Notes under the pieces: generated by a model | What the model was told of the DNA's origin: nothing | What the model saw: the letters and a program-made list of their open reading frames with translations, nothing else | Databases searched by the model: none | Made by a program: the position numbers and the translations under genes | Shown: one piece after another, positions 1 through 7,675 of the stretch | Layout of the letters: each line of letters begins with the position of its first letter | Position numbering within the stretch: the stretch's first letter is position 1 | Origin: Streptomyces hyaluromycini | GTDB taxonomy: Bacteria > Actinomycetota > Actinomycetes > Streptomycetales > Streptomycetaceae | Reading direction: 5' to 3' | NCBI RefSeq assembly: GCF_002217755.1 | Contig: NZ_BCFL01000024.1 | Location: forward strand, 1-64,000 | Length of the DNA: 64,000 nt

Positions 1-346
1 GGTCGGGATCGTCGTCGTACGCGAGCGTTGTCCATCGGGTGCCCTGGGGGTGCACCTCGTGCCGCTCTGAAGGGAGTTCCGGTCCGCCCGGTTCCCAGGA
101 CCAGGCCACGGTGATGACGTAGATGTCGGCGCCCTCGAAGAGTTCGTCCAGGACCGTGTTGTACCGGTGGAGGGCGATGGCGTATTCGTCCTCCGTCTCC
201 GGGTAGCGCTTAGAGTCCGGCAGGCTGTGGAAGCGCACCCAGCGGTCGCCGTAGGCAGTGCGCAGTTCGTGGGCGATGGGAGGCCCATTCGGGAACTGGC
301 GCTGGCACAGTACGGACAGGCGGTCTCTGTCCAACTCGTCGCTCAT
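1..346 (-). CDS. hypothetical protein, DUF3885-like, partial at left edge
   Basis: This minus-strand frame starts with an ATG at 346 and stays open to the window edge, so 115 residues are visible and the C-terminus is missing. The N-terminus reads MSDELDRDRLSVLCQRQFPN, followed by a soluble segment with WVRFHSLPDSKRYP and LHRYNTVLDELF. The spacing of these blocks resembles DUF3885-type proteins of Streptomyces, whose function is unknown, but the family match is from memory. No signal peptide or membrane segment is visible. The start overlaps by four bases the stop of the msrA remnant that lies upstream in the direction of transcription. Expression may therefore have depended on a lost upstream gene. 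Confidence 0.6.
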   Translation of the reverse strand, partial: MSDELDRDRLSVLCQRQFPNGPPIAHELRTAYGDRWVRFHSLPDSKRYPETEDEYAIALHRYNTVLDELFEGADIYVITVAWSWEPGGPELPSERHEVHPQGTRWTTLAYDDDPD

Positions 347-520
347 CCCTCAGCCGACGCCACACCGGTCGGGCACGGCACGCCCGTGCCGCCCAACCTG
401 CAGTGTCCGCCCGGGTTTTGCTGCTCGAAAGGTACTGCTGGTGGTAGGCCTCGGCCGGGTAGAAGGGGCGGTCGGCGGCGGGGAGGATCTCGGTGGTGAT
501 GGTGCCGTAGCCGACCGGCC
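343..520 (-). pseudogene. msrA 3' remnant (peptide-methionine sulfoxide reductase A)
   Basis: Reading leftwards from about 520, one frame gives PVGYGTITTEILPAADRPFY and then AEAYHQQYL. A second frame continues with NPGGHCRLGGTGVPCP. Together these match the C-terminal third of MsrA, which normally ends with a TEI...FYxAExYHQQYL block and a Gly/Cys-rich tail. A single-base frame change lies near the HQQYL segment. The catalytic N-terminal GCFW region is absent, and the sequence upstream of 520 is unrelated. It is a truncated, frameshifted relic and should be inactive. It marks a deletion or insertion endpoint next to the tRNA fragment at 718. Confidence 0.7.
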
Positions 521-717
521 AGCACGGCCGCGTGCAGCAGCCCCAGCCATCGACCACCGTGGATCTCTCACCATGAAGCGTGCTGTTCCAATTCTGCGTA
601 GTAGTCGGCCTGCAGGACGGCGTGACTTCGGCACCACCCCGTGGCAGACACGAGGGACGGCCCGACGACATAAACCCCTGCCGGCGCCGCGCGGATGCCG
701 TGCGGTTGGGACACCGA

Positions 718-766
718 CGCGGGGTGGAGCAGCTCGGTAGCTCGCTGGGCTCATAACCCAGAGGTC
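718..766 (+). pseudogene. 5' half of an initiator tRNA (tRNA-fMet, anticodon CAU)
   Basis: The sequence from 718 reproduces the acceptor 5' strand, D arm and full anticodon arm of a Streptomyces initiator tRNA. The D loop has AGCTCGGTAGCTCG, and the anticodon stem-loop is CTGGG CTCATAA CCCAG with CAU as anticodon. After GAGGTC at 766 the sequence diverges, with no T arm, no pairing acceptor 3' strand and no CCA. This is a truncated copy, not a usable tRNA. No integrase gene abuts it directly. The IS5-type element begins 81 bases downstream. Confidence 0.75.
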
Positions 767-927
767 TTCTCTGAACTACACAAACGGCGGAGGGCCCGGC
801 CGCTGTGCCGACCAGGCCCTGGGTCTCAGTGGGGGCGGTGCGCTAAAGGTTGTCCCGTAAGTGGGAGCTGGTCCTAGGCTGAGCCGACCACTTTCGTGAC
901 GATCTTGCGGAGGCTGACACCTCACTC

Positions 928-1398
928 ATGGAGATATCCCTGCGCGAACTTCAGGACAGCGACCTGCCTGTCTTCTGGGAGCAGTTGACGGACCCCGAAC
1001 TGCAGCAGATGGCAGCCGTGACCAGGAAGTACCACTACGACCGCGGCCACTTCGACCAGCACTGGGCCAAGGTGCGATCCGATCCGGCGGTGATCGTGCG
1101 AACCGTTGTCGCCGACGGCGTAGTGGTCGGGCATGCCGCGGTGTTCGGTTCATCCTCCGAGCGTGAGGTCACCTATGTCGTCGGGCGAACTCAATGGGGT
1201 CGAGGCATCGCCTCCCGGGCGCTCGCCGAGCTGATCAAGCTGGAGGGCAGCCGCCCACTGCACGCCGACGCCGCTGCCGACAACGCCGGATCCATTCGTG
1301 TACTGGAAAAGTGCGGCTTCGTCATAACCGGGCGCAGCCGGTGCTTTGCCCGTGCCCGGGGGCACGAGATTGATCTCGTGCACCTGACGCTGAGTTGA
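928..1398 (+). CDS. GNAT family N-acetyltransferase (156 aa)
   Basis: The protein is of full GNAT length. The acetyl-CoA-binding motif A is visible as VVGRTQWGRGIASRALAEL (Q-x-x-G-x-G/A type), and motif B is DAAADNAGSIRVLEKCGFV. The start ATG at 928 gives MEISLRELQDSDLPVFW, a typical GNAT beta1-alpha1 opening. Members acetylate small molecules or protein N-termini, and the substrate cannot be deduced here. The gene sits between the inverted repeats of the IS5-type element, 67 bases inside the left repeat, and converges on the transposase. Association with drug or stress resistance would be a guess. Family assignment is firm; the passenger role is inferred. Confidence 0.85.
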   Translation: MEISLRELQDSDLPVFWEQLTDPELQQMAAVTRKYHYDRGHFDQHWAKVRSDPAVIVRTVVADGVVVGHAAVFGSSSEREVTYVVGRTQWGRGIASRALAELIKLEGSRPLHADAAADNAGSIRVLEKCGFVITGRSRCFARARGHEIDLVHLTLS

Positions 1399-1421
1399 GC
1401 CAGACAGCCGGTGCAGGCTGC

Positions 1422-2189
1422 TCACCTGGCCAACGCGAGGTTGTGGAGGCGAGCGATTCCGAGCATGGCGTGATGGACTCCGTCGCCCTTGAGGCGGCAG
1501 TCCCGAAGGATTTTCCAGTTCTTGAGCCGCGACAGGGCGTGTTCCACACGCGCTCGCGCCCGGCGGTGGACGGCGTTCTCCGCTTCCTGTTGCGGGCTGA
1601 GGTGCGTCTGACCTCGTCGTTTGCGGTGCGGGATGAGCAGTCCGGTGCCCTGGTAGCCGCCGTCGGCGATAACCGGGGTACCGCGGCAGACCCGGTCGAC
1701 GCCGGACTCCGTGAACGCCCGGCAGTCGTTGCGGCTGCCGGGCAACGGCAGGCCGATCGCCACCACCAGGCGACTGTTGGCATCGATCACGACCTGCAGG
1801 TTGGTCGAGTACCGATAGTTCTTGCTGGAGGCGGCCACGCTGCGGTCGCGGGTGGGCACCAGGGTGCCGTCCACGATGTAGACCGTGTCCTTGCGCGGCC
1901 TGCGGGCCGGCGAGATGGCCAGCAAGGGCGCCAGGTGATCGAGGATGCGGTCGGCCGCGGACTTCGAGACCCCGAACAACGGCGCCACCTGCCGCAACGT
2001 GAGGTTTGTGCGCCAGTACGTCGCCACCAGCAACACCCTGTCCTTCAGCGACAGCCGCCAGGGACGACCGCGCTGCACATCACCGCCCCGACGCCGCACC
2101 AACGCCACCAGCCTTGCGAACTGCACCTCGGACAGCCCGGAGAACGGCCCGATCCACTTCGGATCACCAGCTGAGATCACCACACCCAT
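1422..2189 (-). CDS. IS5-family (HARBI1-like) DDE transposase
   Basis: This is a 255-residue transposase from an internal ATG at 2189 (MGVVISAGDPKWIG). An in-frame GTG at 2216 is possible but leaves only three bases to the inverted repeat. An N-terminal helix-turn-helix reads LTLRQVAPLFGVSKSAADRI. The catalytic acidic residues are in IVDGTLVPTRD, VIADGGYQG and RARVEHALSRLKNW, the usual D, D, E spacing. The reading frame is intact, so the element may be active. A truncated relative lies at 28380 on the opposite strand. Confidence 0.9.
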   Translation of the reverse strand: MGVVISAGDPKWIGPFSGLSEVQFARLVALVRRRGGDVQRGRPWRLSLKDRVLLVATYWRTNLTLRQVAPLFGVSKSAADRILDHLAPLLAISPARRPRKDTVYIVDGTLVPTRDRSVAASSKNYRYSTNLQVVIDANSRLVVAIGLPLPGSRNDCRAFTESGVDRVCRGTPVIADGGYQGTGLLIPHRKRRGQTHLSPQQEAENAVHRRARARVEHALSRLKNWKILRDCRLKGDGVHHAMLGIARLHNLALAR

Positions 2190-2236
2190 GCACAGCCAAC
2201 GCACCAACCGCTCCACCAGTTACGGGACAACCTCTA

Positions 2237-3393
2237 CTGATCTTTTCGTAAGTTCGGTGGGGGTGGTGGCGGTGTGGGTGGGAGGCTGTCGGGGTGGCAT
2301 ATCAACCTTCCCCTTCGGTTGCCGGTTCCTCCCTTCCTCCCTTGTCGCGGCCTCAGTTGGCGGAGGCGCGTCGTGTTCGGGCAGTCGAGTTGTTCGAGGG
2401 CGGCGTCTCGAATGCGGAGATCGCGAGGGCGGTGGGGGTGTGTGCCGAGAGTGTGCGGCGGTGGCGGCGGGTGTGGGAGCAAGACGGTGCTTCGGGCCTG
2501 CGGAGGCGGGCAGCCACCGGACGCCCGCCGAAGCTGGACGACAGCCAGGTCGAGATGGTCCGGGCCGCGTTGGAGAAGGGTGCCCAGGTTCATGGTTTCG
2601 AGGCCGACCTGTGGACCCTGGAACGCGTCGGCGTGGTCGTCACCCGGGCAACGGGGGTGGTGTTGTCGAGGGCGTCGGTGTGGCGGCTGCTGACGGGCCG
2701 GCTCGGATGGAGCCTGCAACGGCCTGAGCGGCGGGCGGTCGAGCGGGACGAGTCGGAGATTGCCCGCTGGATCGCGCACGAGTGGCCGCGCATCAAAAAG
2801 GGGCCGTGAACACATGTGCCTGGATCGTCTTCCTCGACGAATCAGGCGTCTCCCTGCTTCCCCAGATCCGCCGTACCTACTCGCCCCGAGGGCGGACTCC
2901 GCTCCTGCGGCACCGCCTGAACTGGAAGCGCGCGTCGATGGCCGGAGCCTTGGGCTACCACTCCACCGACCGCGGTCGCGGGGCCCGCCTGTGCTTCCAC
3001 CTCAAGCCCGGCAGCTACGACAGCGCCGGACTCATCGAGGTCCTGGAGCAGATGAAGGTGTTCTACCGCGGCGAGCGGGTGGTCCTGGTCTGGGACGGCC
3101 TGTCCGCCCACTGGAGCCGAGCAATGCGGGCCTGGGTCACCGAACAGGACTGGCTCACCCTGGAGCGATTACCCGCCTACGCTCCCGAGCTGAACCCGGT
3201 GGAACTGCTGTGGTCCTCACTCAAGAAACGCGAACTCGCCAACCTCGCCGGCGACCACCTCGCCGATGTCGCCGACGCCACCGAGCAAGGCATCCGCCGC
3301 ATCAATGCCAACCCCCGACTGCCATGGTCATTCCTCGCCCATACCGGCCTGACCATCCACCCACCACCCCCACCGAACTTACGAAAAGATCAG
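2237..3393. mobile_element. IS630-family insertion sequence (1157 bp)
   Basis: Both ends carry a perfect 33-bp inverted repeat beginning CTGATCTTTTCGTAAGTTCG, at 2237-2269 and 3361-3393. The element is flanked by TA at 2235-2236 and 3394-3395, the TA target duplication of IS630/Tc1-like elements. It inserted into the TA of the CTAG that flanked the right end of the neighbouring IS5-type element, and so is the younger of the two. Two overlapping frames encode the transposase. Intact ends, intact frames and identical inverted repeats point to a recent arrival. Confidence 0.93.
2294..2809 (+). CDS. IS630 transposase, upstream frame (HTH domain)
   Basis: This 171-residue frame carries the DNA-binding half of an IS630 transposase. 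A Pro/Ser-rich start is followed by a first helix-turn-helix around VELFEGGVSNAEIARAVGVC. A second winged-helix-like region surrounds GRPPKLDDSQVEMVRAAL. It stops with TGA at 2807-2809 inside the overlap with the catalytic frame. The overlap contains the run CAAAAAGGGG at 2794-2803, where a -1 slip would join the two frames at Lys-Lys codons. The ATG at 2294 is 57 bases inside the left inverted repeat. Confidence 0.85.
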   Translation: MAYQPSPSVAGSSLPPLSRPQLAEARRVRAVELFEGGVSNAEIARAVGVCAESVRRWRRVWEQDGASGLRRRAATGRPPKLDDSQVEMVRAALEKGAQVHGFEADLWTLERVGVVVTRATGVVLSRASVWRLLTGRLGWSLQRPERRAVERDESEIARWIAHEWPRIKKGP

Positions 3394-3396
3394 TAG
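2782..3396 (+). CDS. IS630 transposase, downstream frame (DDE domain)
   Basis: This is the catalytic half of the IS630 transposase. The acidic triad is in IVFLDESGVSL, VLVWDGLSAHW and PELNPVELLWSSLK, the classic DDE signature of the family. The open frame begins at 2782, but functional translation probably enters by -1 frameshifting near 2796-2800 from the upstream frame. The stop codon TAG at 3394-3396 is built from the TA target duplication plus a flanking G, so the reading frame ends only because of where the element inserted. Confidence 0.88.
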   Translation: MAAHQKGAVNTCAWIVFLDESGVSLLPQIRRTYSPRGRTPLLRHRLNWKRASMAGALGYHSTDRGRGARLCFHLKPGSYDSAGLIEVLEQMKVFYRGERVVLVWDGLSAHWSRAMRAWVTEQDWLTLERLPAYAPELNPVELLWSSLKKRELANLAGDHLADVADATEQGIRRINANPRLPWSFLAHTGLTIHPPPPPNLRKDQ

Positions 3397-3509
3397 GTAC
3401 CAATCTCACCAAGCCCGAGCGGGGGCGGATTGTTGACCTGCCCCCCGCTCGGCTGCGGTATGACACCTACCGCCGAGGACTGTCAGATGCGCCTGGCACG
3501 ATGCCCGGC

Positions 3510-4046
3510 ATGAGCCCGACACCAGAGCTGACGCAGAAGACCCTGACCGAACGCGGCTTCCGTGGCTTCGTGCCGTTCCGTGAACTGCACGACAGCAACG
3601 TCCCCACCGAGCACGGAATCTACGTGGTGATCCGCACGGACACCTCGCCCCCGTCGTTCCTCCCCGCCAGCCCCGCCGGACACCTCAAAGGCCGCGACCC
3701 ATCCGTAACCGCCGACAAGCTCAGCGATGCCTGGGTGGACGGGGCGACGGTCGTGTACATCGGCAAGGCCGCGGGCCAGGACGGACTGAATCAGCGGCTT
3801 GCCGACTACCGCCGCCACGGCACCGGTCTGCTGGCCGGCCACTGGGGCGGACGCTACATCTGGCAGTTGGCCGACTCGGACGCACTGCTCGTCGCCTGGC
3901 GGCCGACGACCGAGGACGACGGCGCGGGTGAGGCTGAGCAGGACCTGATCGACGAGTTCAAAGAACTCCACGGAGGAGCTCTGCCCTTCGCCAACCTCAG
4001 GAACAACGCCCGAAAGACTCCGGAGACAGACGCCAGCCTCAACTAA
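3510..4046 (+). CDS. GIY-YIG-like domain protein (178 aa)
   Basis: A small soluble protein whose N-terminal half has EHGIYVVIRTD followed, about 60 residues later, by ATVVYIGKAAGQDGLNQRL. This is the beta-hairpin layout of GIY-YIG proteins, with YVV in place of GIY's canonical tyrosine context and YIG intact. A conserved acidic stretch, EAEQDLIDEFKELHG, lies near the C-terminus and could supply the metal ligand. Many actinobacterial proteins of this type are annotated only as hypothetical, and nuclease activity is unproven. ATG 3510 was chosen; an in-frame ATG at 3501 is an alternative. It lies 114 bases beyond the IS630 element and may have lost its original upstream neighbour. Confidence 0.6.
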   Translation: MSPTPELTQKTLTERGFRGFVPFRELHDSNVPTEHGIYVVIRTDTSPPSFLPASPAGHLKGRDPSVTADKLSDAWVDGATVVYIGKAAGQDGLNQRLADYRRHGTGLLAGHWGGRYIWQLADSDALLVAWRPTTEDDGAGEAEQDLIDEFKELHGGALPFANLRNNARKTPETDASLN

Positions 4047-4052
4047 TCCCGG

Positions 4053-4442
4053 TCACCCTGTACCGCCCGGGGGCTGCGCGCCAGCGGCCGCTGCATCGCC
4101 GAGTCGCCGTTGGACCTCCTCGATGAAGAACAGAGGCGCGGTCGCGCCCTGGTAGGGATGGGAGTAGTGGCAGTGGCCTGTCTCCTCATCAAACTCGAAG
4201 TACGCCGTCCACGTTCCCCTGCCGGAGTTGGATCGGATCTTTGCTTCCACGGTATAGCCGCTCGTGGAGACACTCATGATCTTCCCCACGCTTTCTGCGG
4301 CAGCACGCACGATGGCGGCGAACTCAAGCTCCACGGGGGTCGGAACCCTCGCACCGAGTGACTCGTCGGTCTCGACGTCCTCGGTGGCGTAGTTCCTCCG
4401 GGCGAGCTTGATGAGCAGGCCGCCGACCGCGACGACGGCCAC
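4053..4442 (-). CDS. hypothetical membrane-anchored protein, 5'-truncated
   Basis: The frame encodes about 129 residues. It opens with a hydrophobic segment (AVVAVGGLLIKLA) followed by a soluble domain containing GTWTAYFEFDEETGHCHYSHP. The family is not recognised. The hydrophobic segment continues upstream in the same frame for a few residues (IGA) before running into the Tn3 transposase fragment, with no start codon in good context. The gene probably lost its beginning when the Tn3 fragment was joined to it. The putative GTG start is therefore nominal. The stop faces the GIY-YIG gene at a distance of seven bases. Confidence 0.45.
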   Translation of the reverse strand: MAVVAVGGLLIKLARRNYATEDVETDESLGARVPTPVELEFAAIVRAAAESVGKIMSVSTSGYTVEAKIRSNSGRGTWTAYFEFDEETGHCHYSHPYQGATAPLFFIEEVQRRLGDAAAAGAQPPGGTG

Positions 4443-4449
4443 GGCGCCG

Positions 4450-6060
4450 ATGCAGGTTGCGCGGCTCGGGCTGGGCCTCCGCCGGAGTCAGCCGGATCGC
4501 CCCGGACTTCCGCTCGGCGATGTCCAGCCACGACAGCTTGGGCATCCCGTCGTTCAGCAGCGTCAGCTCGGTGGTCATCTGCTCGCGCAGTTCGTCGACG
4601 AACACGGCGGAATCCAGGGGCTTGCGCAGCTCGCGGTAGTTCTCCTCGCGCCGCTCGGCGAAGTCCTGCGGCAGGTCCTCATCAGGGTTGCGCCACTTGT
4701 CGGCGCCGACGACCCAGAGCTCCTTGCACCTGAGCTGGTCGCGCAGGGTCTGGAAGGCGACGATCTCGTAGACGATGCGCACCACCCGGCGCCGGCCCCG
4801 CTTGTCGGCACGGTGCACGACCTCCGCCCAGTCCCCGCCCATCGCCTTGTGCACCGGCACCGTCTCGCCCAGCGGGTAGTACGTGGTGTTGCCCGCCGCT
4901 GCGTACCGGGCCACCAGCGCCAGGGCCTCGACCACCGGCCGGTGGGTGTGGTTGGACGAACGGAACTCCAGCGCGTCCAGCCGCTTGATCAGCCCGCGCC
5001 GGTAGTGGTTGGCGTACGACGCCTTCAACGTCGTCTGCACCGTGCGCCGGTACACCGGGCCGCGGCTCTTGAACTCGTGCACAAGCTCCCGCAGCGTCGC
5101 CTCACCCCCGGACACCGCCGGGAACACGACCTGCCGCACGGTCCCCTCCGGGGCGCCGAGCGACGCCTCGGCGAGCCTGAAGAGGATGTTCTCCTTGCCC
5201 GACACCTTCTTGAACGCGTTGACCAGCTGCTCGGTGACCTTCTTCTCCGCCCGCGCCCCGATCCGGTGCACCGTGGAGATCAGCAGCTCCACCAACGTGT
5301 CCGTGATCTCACACTCCCGCTCGTGCAGCAGGGCGGCCAGCAGCGTCACCCGCAACGGCAGCGGGTGCGTGCGCAGATGGGAAGGGGACTCCACCGCGGC
5401 CCGCGCCCGCCACCCGGCCACCACCTTCGGCGCGACGTCGACGAACAGGTCCGGCGGGAGCCAGACCGCGCGGACCGCGAGCAGCTTGTCGATCTCGGTG
5501 AGCATCGTCTCCAGGCTGACGTTGCCCGGCGCTTCCTTGATCTTCCCGAGGACAGGCGGCCCGTCCTCGCCCTCACCGGTACCGGCGTCACCGGGTTCGG
5601 CGTCGTTCTCCTGGTCGGCGCCGGCGACCAGGGCCACGATCCGCTCGGTGCTCTCCACCGTGAGCCGCGCCGAGATCCGCGCCGTCAGCGTCTCCTCGGC
5701 GACCCGCAGCGCCGCCCCCACGATCCGGTCACACCGCCCCGCCGCCGGCGGCTCGATGCACTCCGTACGACAACGGGCCAGCAGCTCAACCCGCACCTGC
5801 TCCGGCCGCCGCTCCTTGCAGGCGACGTGCTCGACGAGCCAGGCCGTCAGCTTGTCCGCATCCGCGACACTGCACTCCCGGAAACCCAGGTGCCCTCGGA
5901 TCTGCGCCCGGTGGTACTCGACCGTCCGGCCGCTCCACTCGTATCCGTCCAGCTCGGACGCGGGCACCGGAACCTGCCGGGCGACGAACTCCACCGCCTC
6001 GCCCGACAGCTCGAACCGGCCCCGGGGAAACCGGCCGTACTGCGTGTAGTCAGCCGTGGG
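4450..6060 (-). pseudogene. Tn3-family transposase fragment (N-terminal two thirds)
   Basis: From about 6060 leftwards the frame reads YTQYGRFPRGRFELSGEAVE and continues for over 500 residues. It includes HRAQIRGHLGFREC, ILFRLAEASLGAPEGTVRQ, KELWVVGADKWRNPDEDLPQ and ERKSGAIRLTPAEAQPEPRN. These blocks match the DUF4158-type Tn3 transposases common in actinobacteria. About 40 N-terminal residues are missing at the right. The whole catalytic DDE C-terminus is missing at the left, where the frame runs into unrelated sequence at about 4450. No internal stop is seen, so truncation was recent. No 38-bp Tn3 ends were found. Confidence 0.85.
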
Positions 6061-6148
6061 TTCAGCGTGACTGAGGGACTTTCACCGGGAACCCACGGTG
6101 TCTTCTGCAGGCGTGCTCGGAAGTGCGGTGGGTTCTTCGTCACTGAGT

Positions 6149-6592
6149 TCAGGAAACATCCTTCCGCAACGACGCGATGAGGAGGTCAAGGTCCCCGCGT
6201 GCCGTGTACGTACGGATCGGGTCGATGTAGTCGCGTGACTCGATGATCTGACCGTCCCGCACACGCATGACGAAGATGCAGGGCACCTTGGCCATGGAGT
6301 CGTCCGGCAATGTGAACTCGTAGGCGAACTCGGCGACGATCACTTCAGGATCGGCGGTCTCGTGAACGACGACATCGACGACACTTCTCTTCGGCAAGGA
6401 CTCCCGAACTTCCGGCGGCACCGTGAAGTGCTCCCGAAGCGCACGCCGACTCGTCAACGGCTCGGACTCCGGCGTCGCCATCGGATGCCGGACATCGGTG
6501 ACCTCGCCATACAGGTCAGGCAACTCGCTTGAGTTCCCGTCGGCGACCCCATGAACAAGCCGGAGAAACACCTCGCGCGGACTCAGACTCAC
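6149..6592 (-). CDS. SnoaL/NTF2-like family protein (147 aa)
   Basis: The protein has the length and pattern of a SnoaL-like (NTF2 fold) domain: an N-terminal helix SPREVFLRLVHGVADGN, a strand-turn block DVRHPMATP, and C-terminal strands VIVAEFAYEF, CIFVMRVRDGQIIESRDY. The last is the usual SnoaL signature (the G-x-I-x-x-x-x-x-Y-x-D type). Members are isomerases, hydrolases or binding proteins, and no substrate is evident. The GTG at 6592 was chosen because a G-rich ribosome site lies just upstream; the longer ATG at 6625 would add residues not typical of the family. It is monocistronic between the Tn3 fragment and an inverted repeat. Confidence 0.75.
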   Translation of the reverse strand: MSLSPREVFLRLVHGVADGNSSELPDLYGEVTDVRHPMATPESEPLTSRRALREHFTVPPEVRESLPKRSVVDVVVHETADPEVIVAEFAYEFTLPDDSMAKVPCIFVMRVRDGQIIESRDYIDPIRTYTARGDLDLLIASLRKDVS

Positions 6593-6748
6593 AAGACCCC
6601 CCAAGGAATACGCACAGGCAGCCAACGATCATTATCGCCTGATGCGGGCCGGTACTGCGGACTGTTTCGACCAGCAGCACCCCACCCGTCCGACCCCACC
6701 CGTGGCGCTGGACGCGGACATGCGGATATAGGTCAGTACTCTTCACCT

Positions 6749-6819
6749 AGAAGTGCTCCTTCAACAGCAACGGCCAGGACCCTCCACAGGTCTCATCGTT
6801 GCAGGTCAGGAGCACTTCT
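6749..6819. repeat. 12-bp perfect inverted repeat, possible IS-end relic
   Basis: AGAAGTGCTCCT at 6749-6760 and AGGAGCACTTCT at 6808-6819 form a perfect inverted repeat with a 47-base interval. No open frame lies between them. Similar AAGTGCTCCTGA-type sequences accompany transposase genes in Streptomyces as far as I recall, so this may be a solo or miniature derivative of an IS. A transcriptional role is less likely because of the long loop. Confidence 0.4.
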
Positions 6820-7008
6820 CGCGCCTCTGAGCAAGCGGTAGACGGCACCGCTCGTGAAAGCCCGAGGTTTATAGTGAGCGGGCAGGTACCTGCGGCAGCT
6901 GCCACTCATCGACGCTGAGCGATCGCGCGGTCGCCCGATCCGGCGGGGCTGTTCGCACCGATGCAAATCCCGTGGGCAGCCTCACAGTTGACGCCGTAGT
7001 CTCCCCGG

Positions 7009-7587
7009 ATGACCACCGTTTCCGTCGAAGACCTCGCACGTGCATGCAAATCTGTCGGCGACCTGCTCGCCAAGGTCCGCCCCGAGCAGTGGAAGGAGCC
7101 GACGCCGTGCACAGAATGGAACGTGCGCGAGGTGGTGGCCCACTTGGTCGGCATGGACCTGGTGTTCGCAGCCATGATCGAGGGCGGCCCGATGCCCGAA
7201 CGCGGAGTAGACCGCCTCGGTGACGACCCGGTCGGCGCCTACCGGTCTTCCAGTGCTTCGCTGCTGGCAGCTTTCTCCGGCCCTGGGGTGCTCGAGCGGA
7301 GTTATCGCGGACCCTTGGGGAGTGCCACGGGCGCCGAGCGCTTGCAGATCCGCCTGTACGATCTGCTCGCTCACGGTTGGGACCTCGCCCAGGCCACCGG
7401 AATCCCTGCCCAGCTGCCCGAAGACCTTGCCGAGCAGGCTCTGGCGTTCACTCAGGCTCAGCTCTCCACCCAGTCCCGAACGGGACGATTCGCCGAGCCG
7501 CGCCCCGTCGAGGAGACCGCTCCGGCCATTGATCGCCTCGCCGCGTTTCTCGGCCGGCCGGTCCCACCGCAGTGTGAGACCGATTGA
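7009..7587 (+). CDS. TIGR03086-family (DinB/mycothiol maleylpyruvate isomerase-like) protein
   Basis: This is a complete 192-residue protein. The N-terminal helix bundle has the family signature PTPCTEWNVREVVAHLVGMD, with the metal-binding histidine in VVAHLVG. The second histidine is in RLYDLLAHGWDLAQATG, followed by the usual short C-terminal region ending AAFLGRPVPP. Members coordinate a metal through His residues of a DinB-type four-helix bundle, and some use mycothiol. The exact reaction is unknown for this subfamily. ATG 7009 is the first start in frame. The gene is alone, 190 bases after the inverted repeat, and converges on the recombinase trio. Confidence 0.85.
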   Translation: MTTVSVEDLARACKSVGDLLAKVRPEQWKEPTPCTEWNVREVVAHLVGMDLVFAAMIEGGPMPERGVDRLGDDPVGAYRSSSASLLAAFSGPGVLERSYRGPLGSATGAERLQIRLYDLLAHGWDLAQATGIPAQLPEDLAEQALAFTQAQLSTQSRTGRFAEPRPVEETAPAIDRLAAFLGRPVPPQCETD

Positions 7588-7675
7588 GTACAACTGACCG
7601 CCCCGAAGCCACGCCCGCTGATGATCTCCGGGCATTGATGAAATGCAGGCCGTGAGCGCCTGATGGGCAGGGGAC

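Larger units (their letters stand above)
847..2233. mobile_element. IS5-family element carrying a GNAT gene as apparent passenger
   Basis: A perfect 14-bp inverted repeat bounds this segment: AGGTTGTCCCGTAA at 847-860 and its reverse complement at 2220-2233. The outer flanks are CTAA on the left (843-846). On the right they are CTA, now split by the next element, with G resuming at 3396, giving CTAG. This fits the YTAR-type target of IS5 relatives. The segment holds a minus-strand transposase close to the right end and a plus-strand acetyltransferase close to the left end. Their stops are only 23 bases apart. No second inverted repeat lies between the two genes. At 1387 bp it is about 500 bp longer than a simple IS of this transposase type. 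Confidence 0.7.

Noticed and set aside
4408..6180. 590-residue plus-strand frame opposite the Tn3 fragment
   Set aside because: The composition is shadow-like (Arg/Leu/His/Pro-rich) and the minus strand matches Tn3 transposase block by block.
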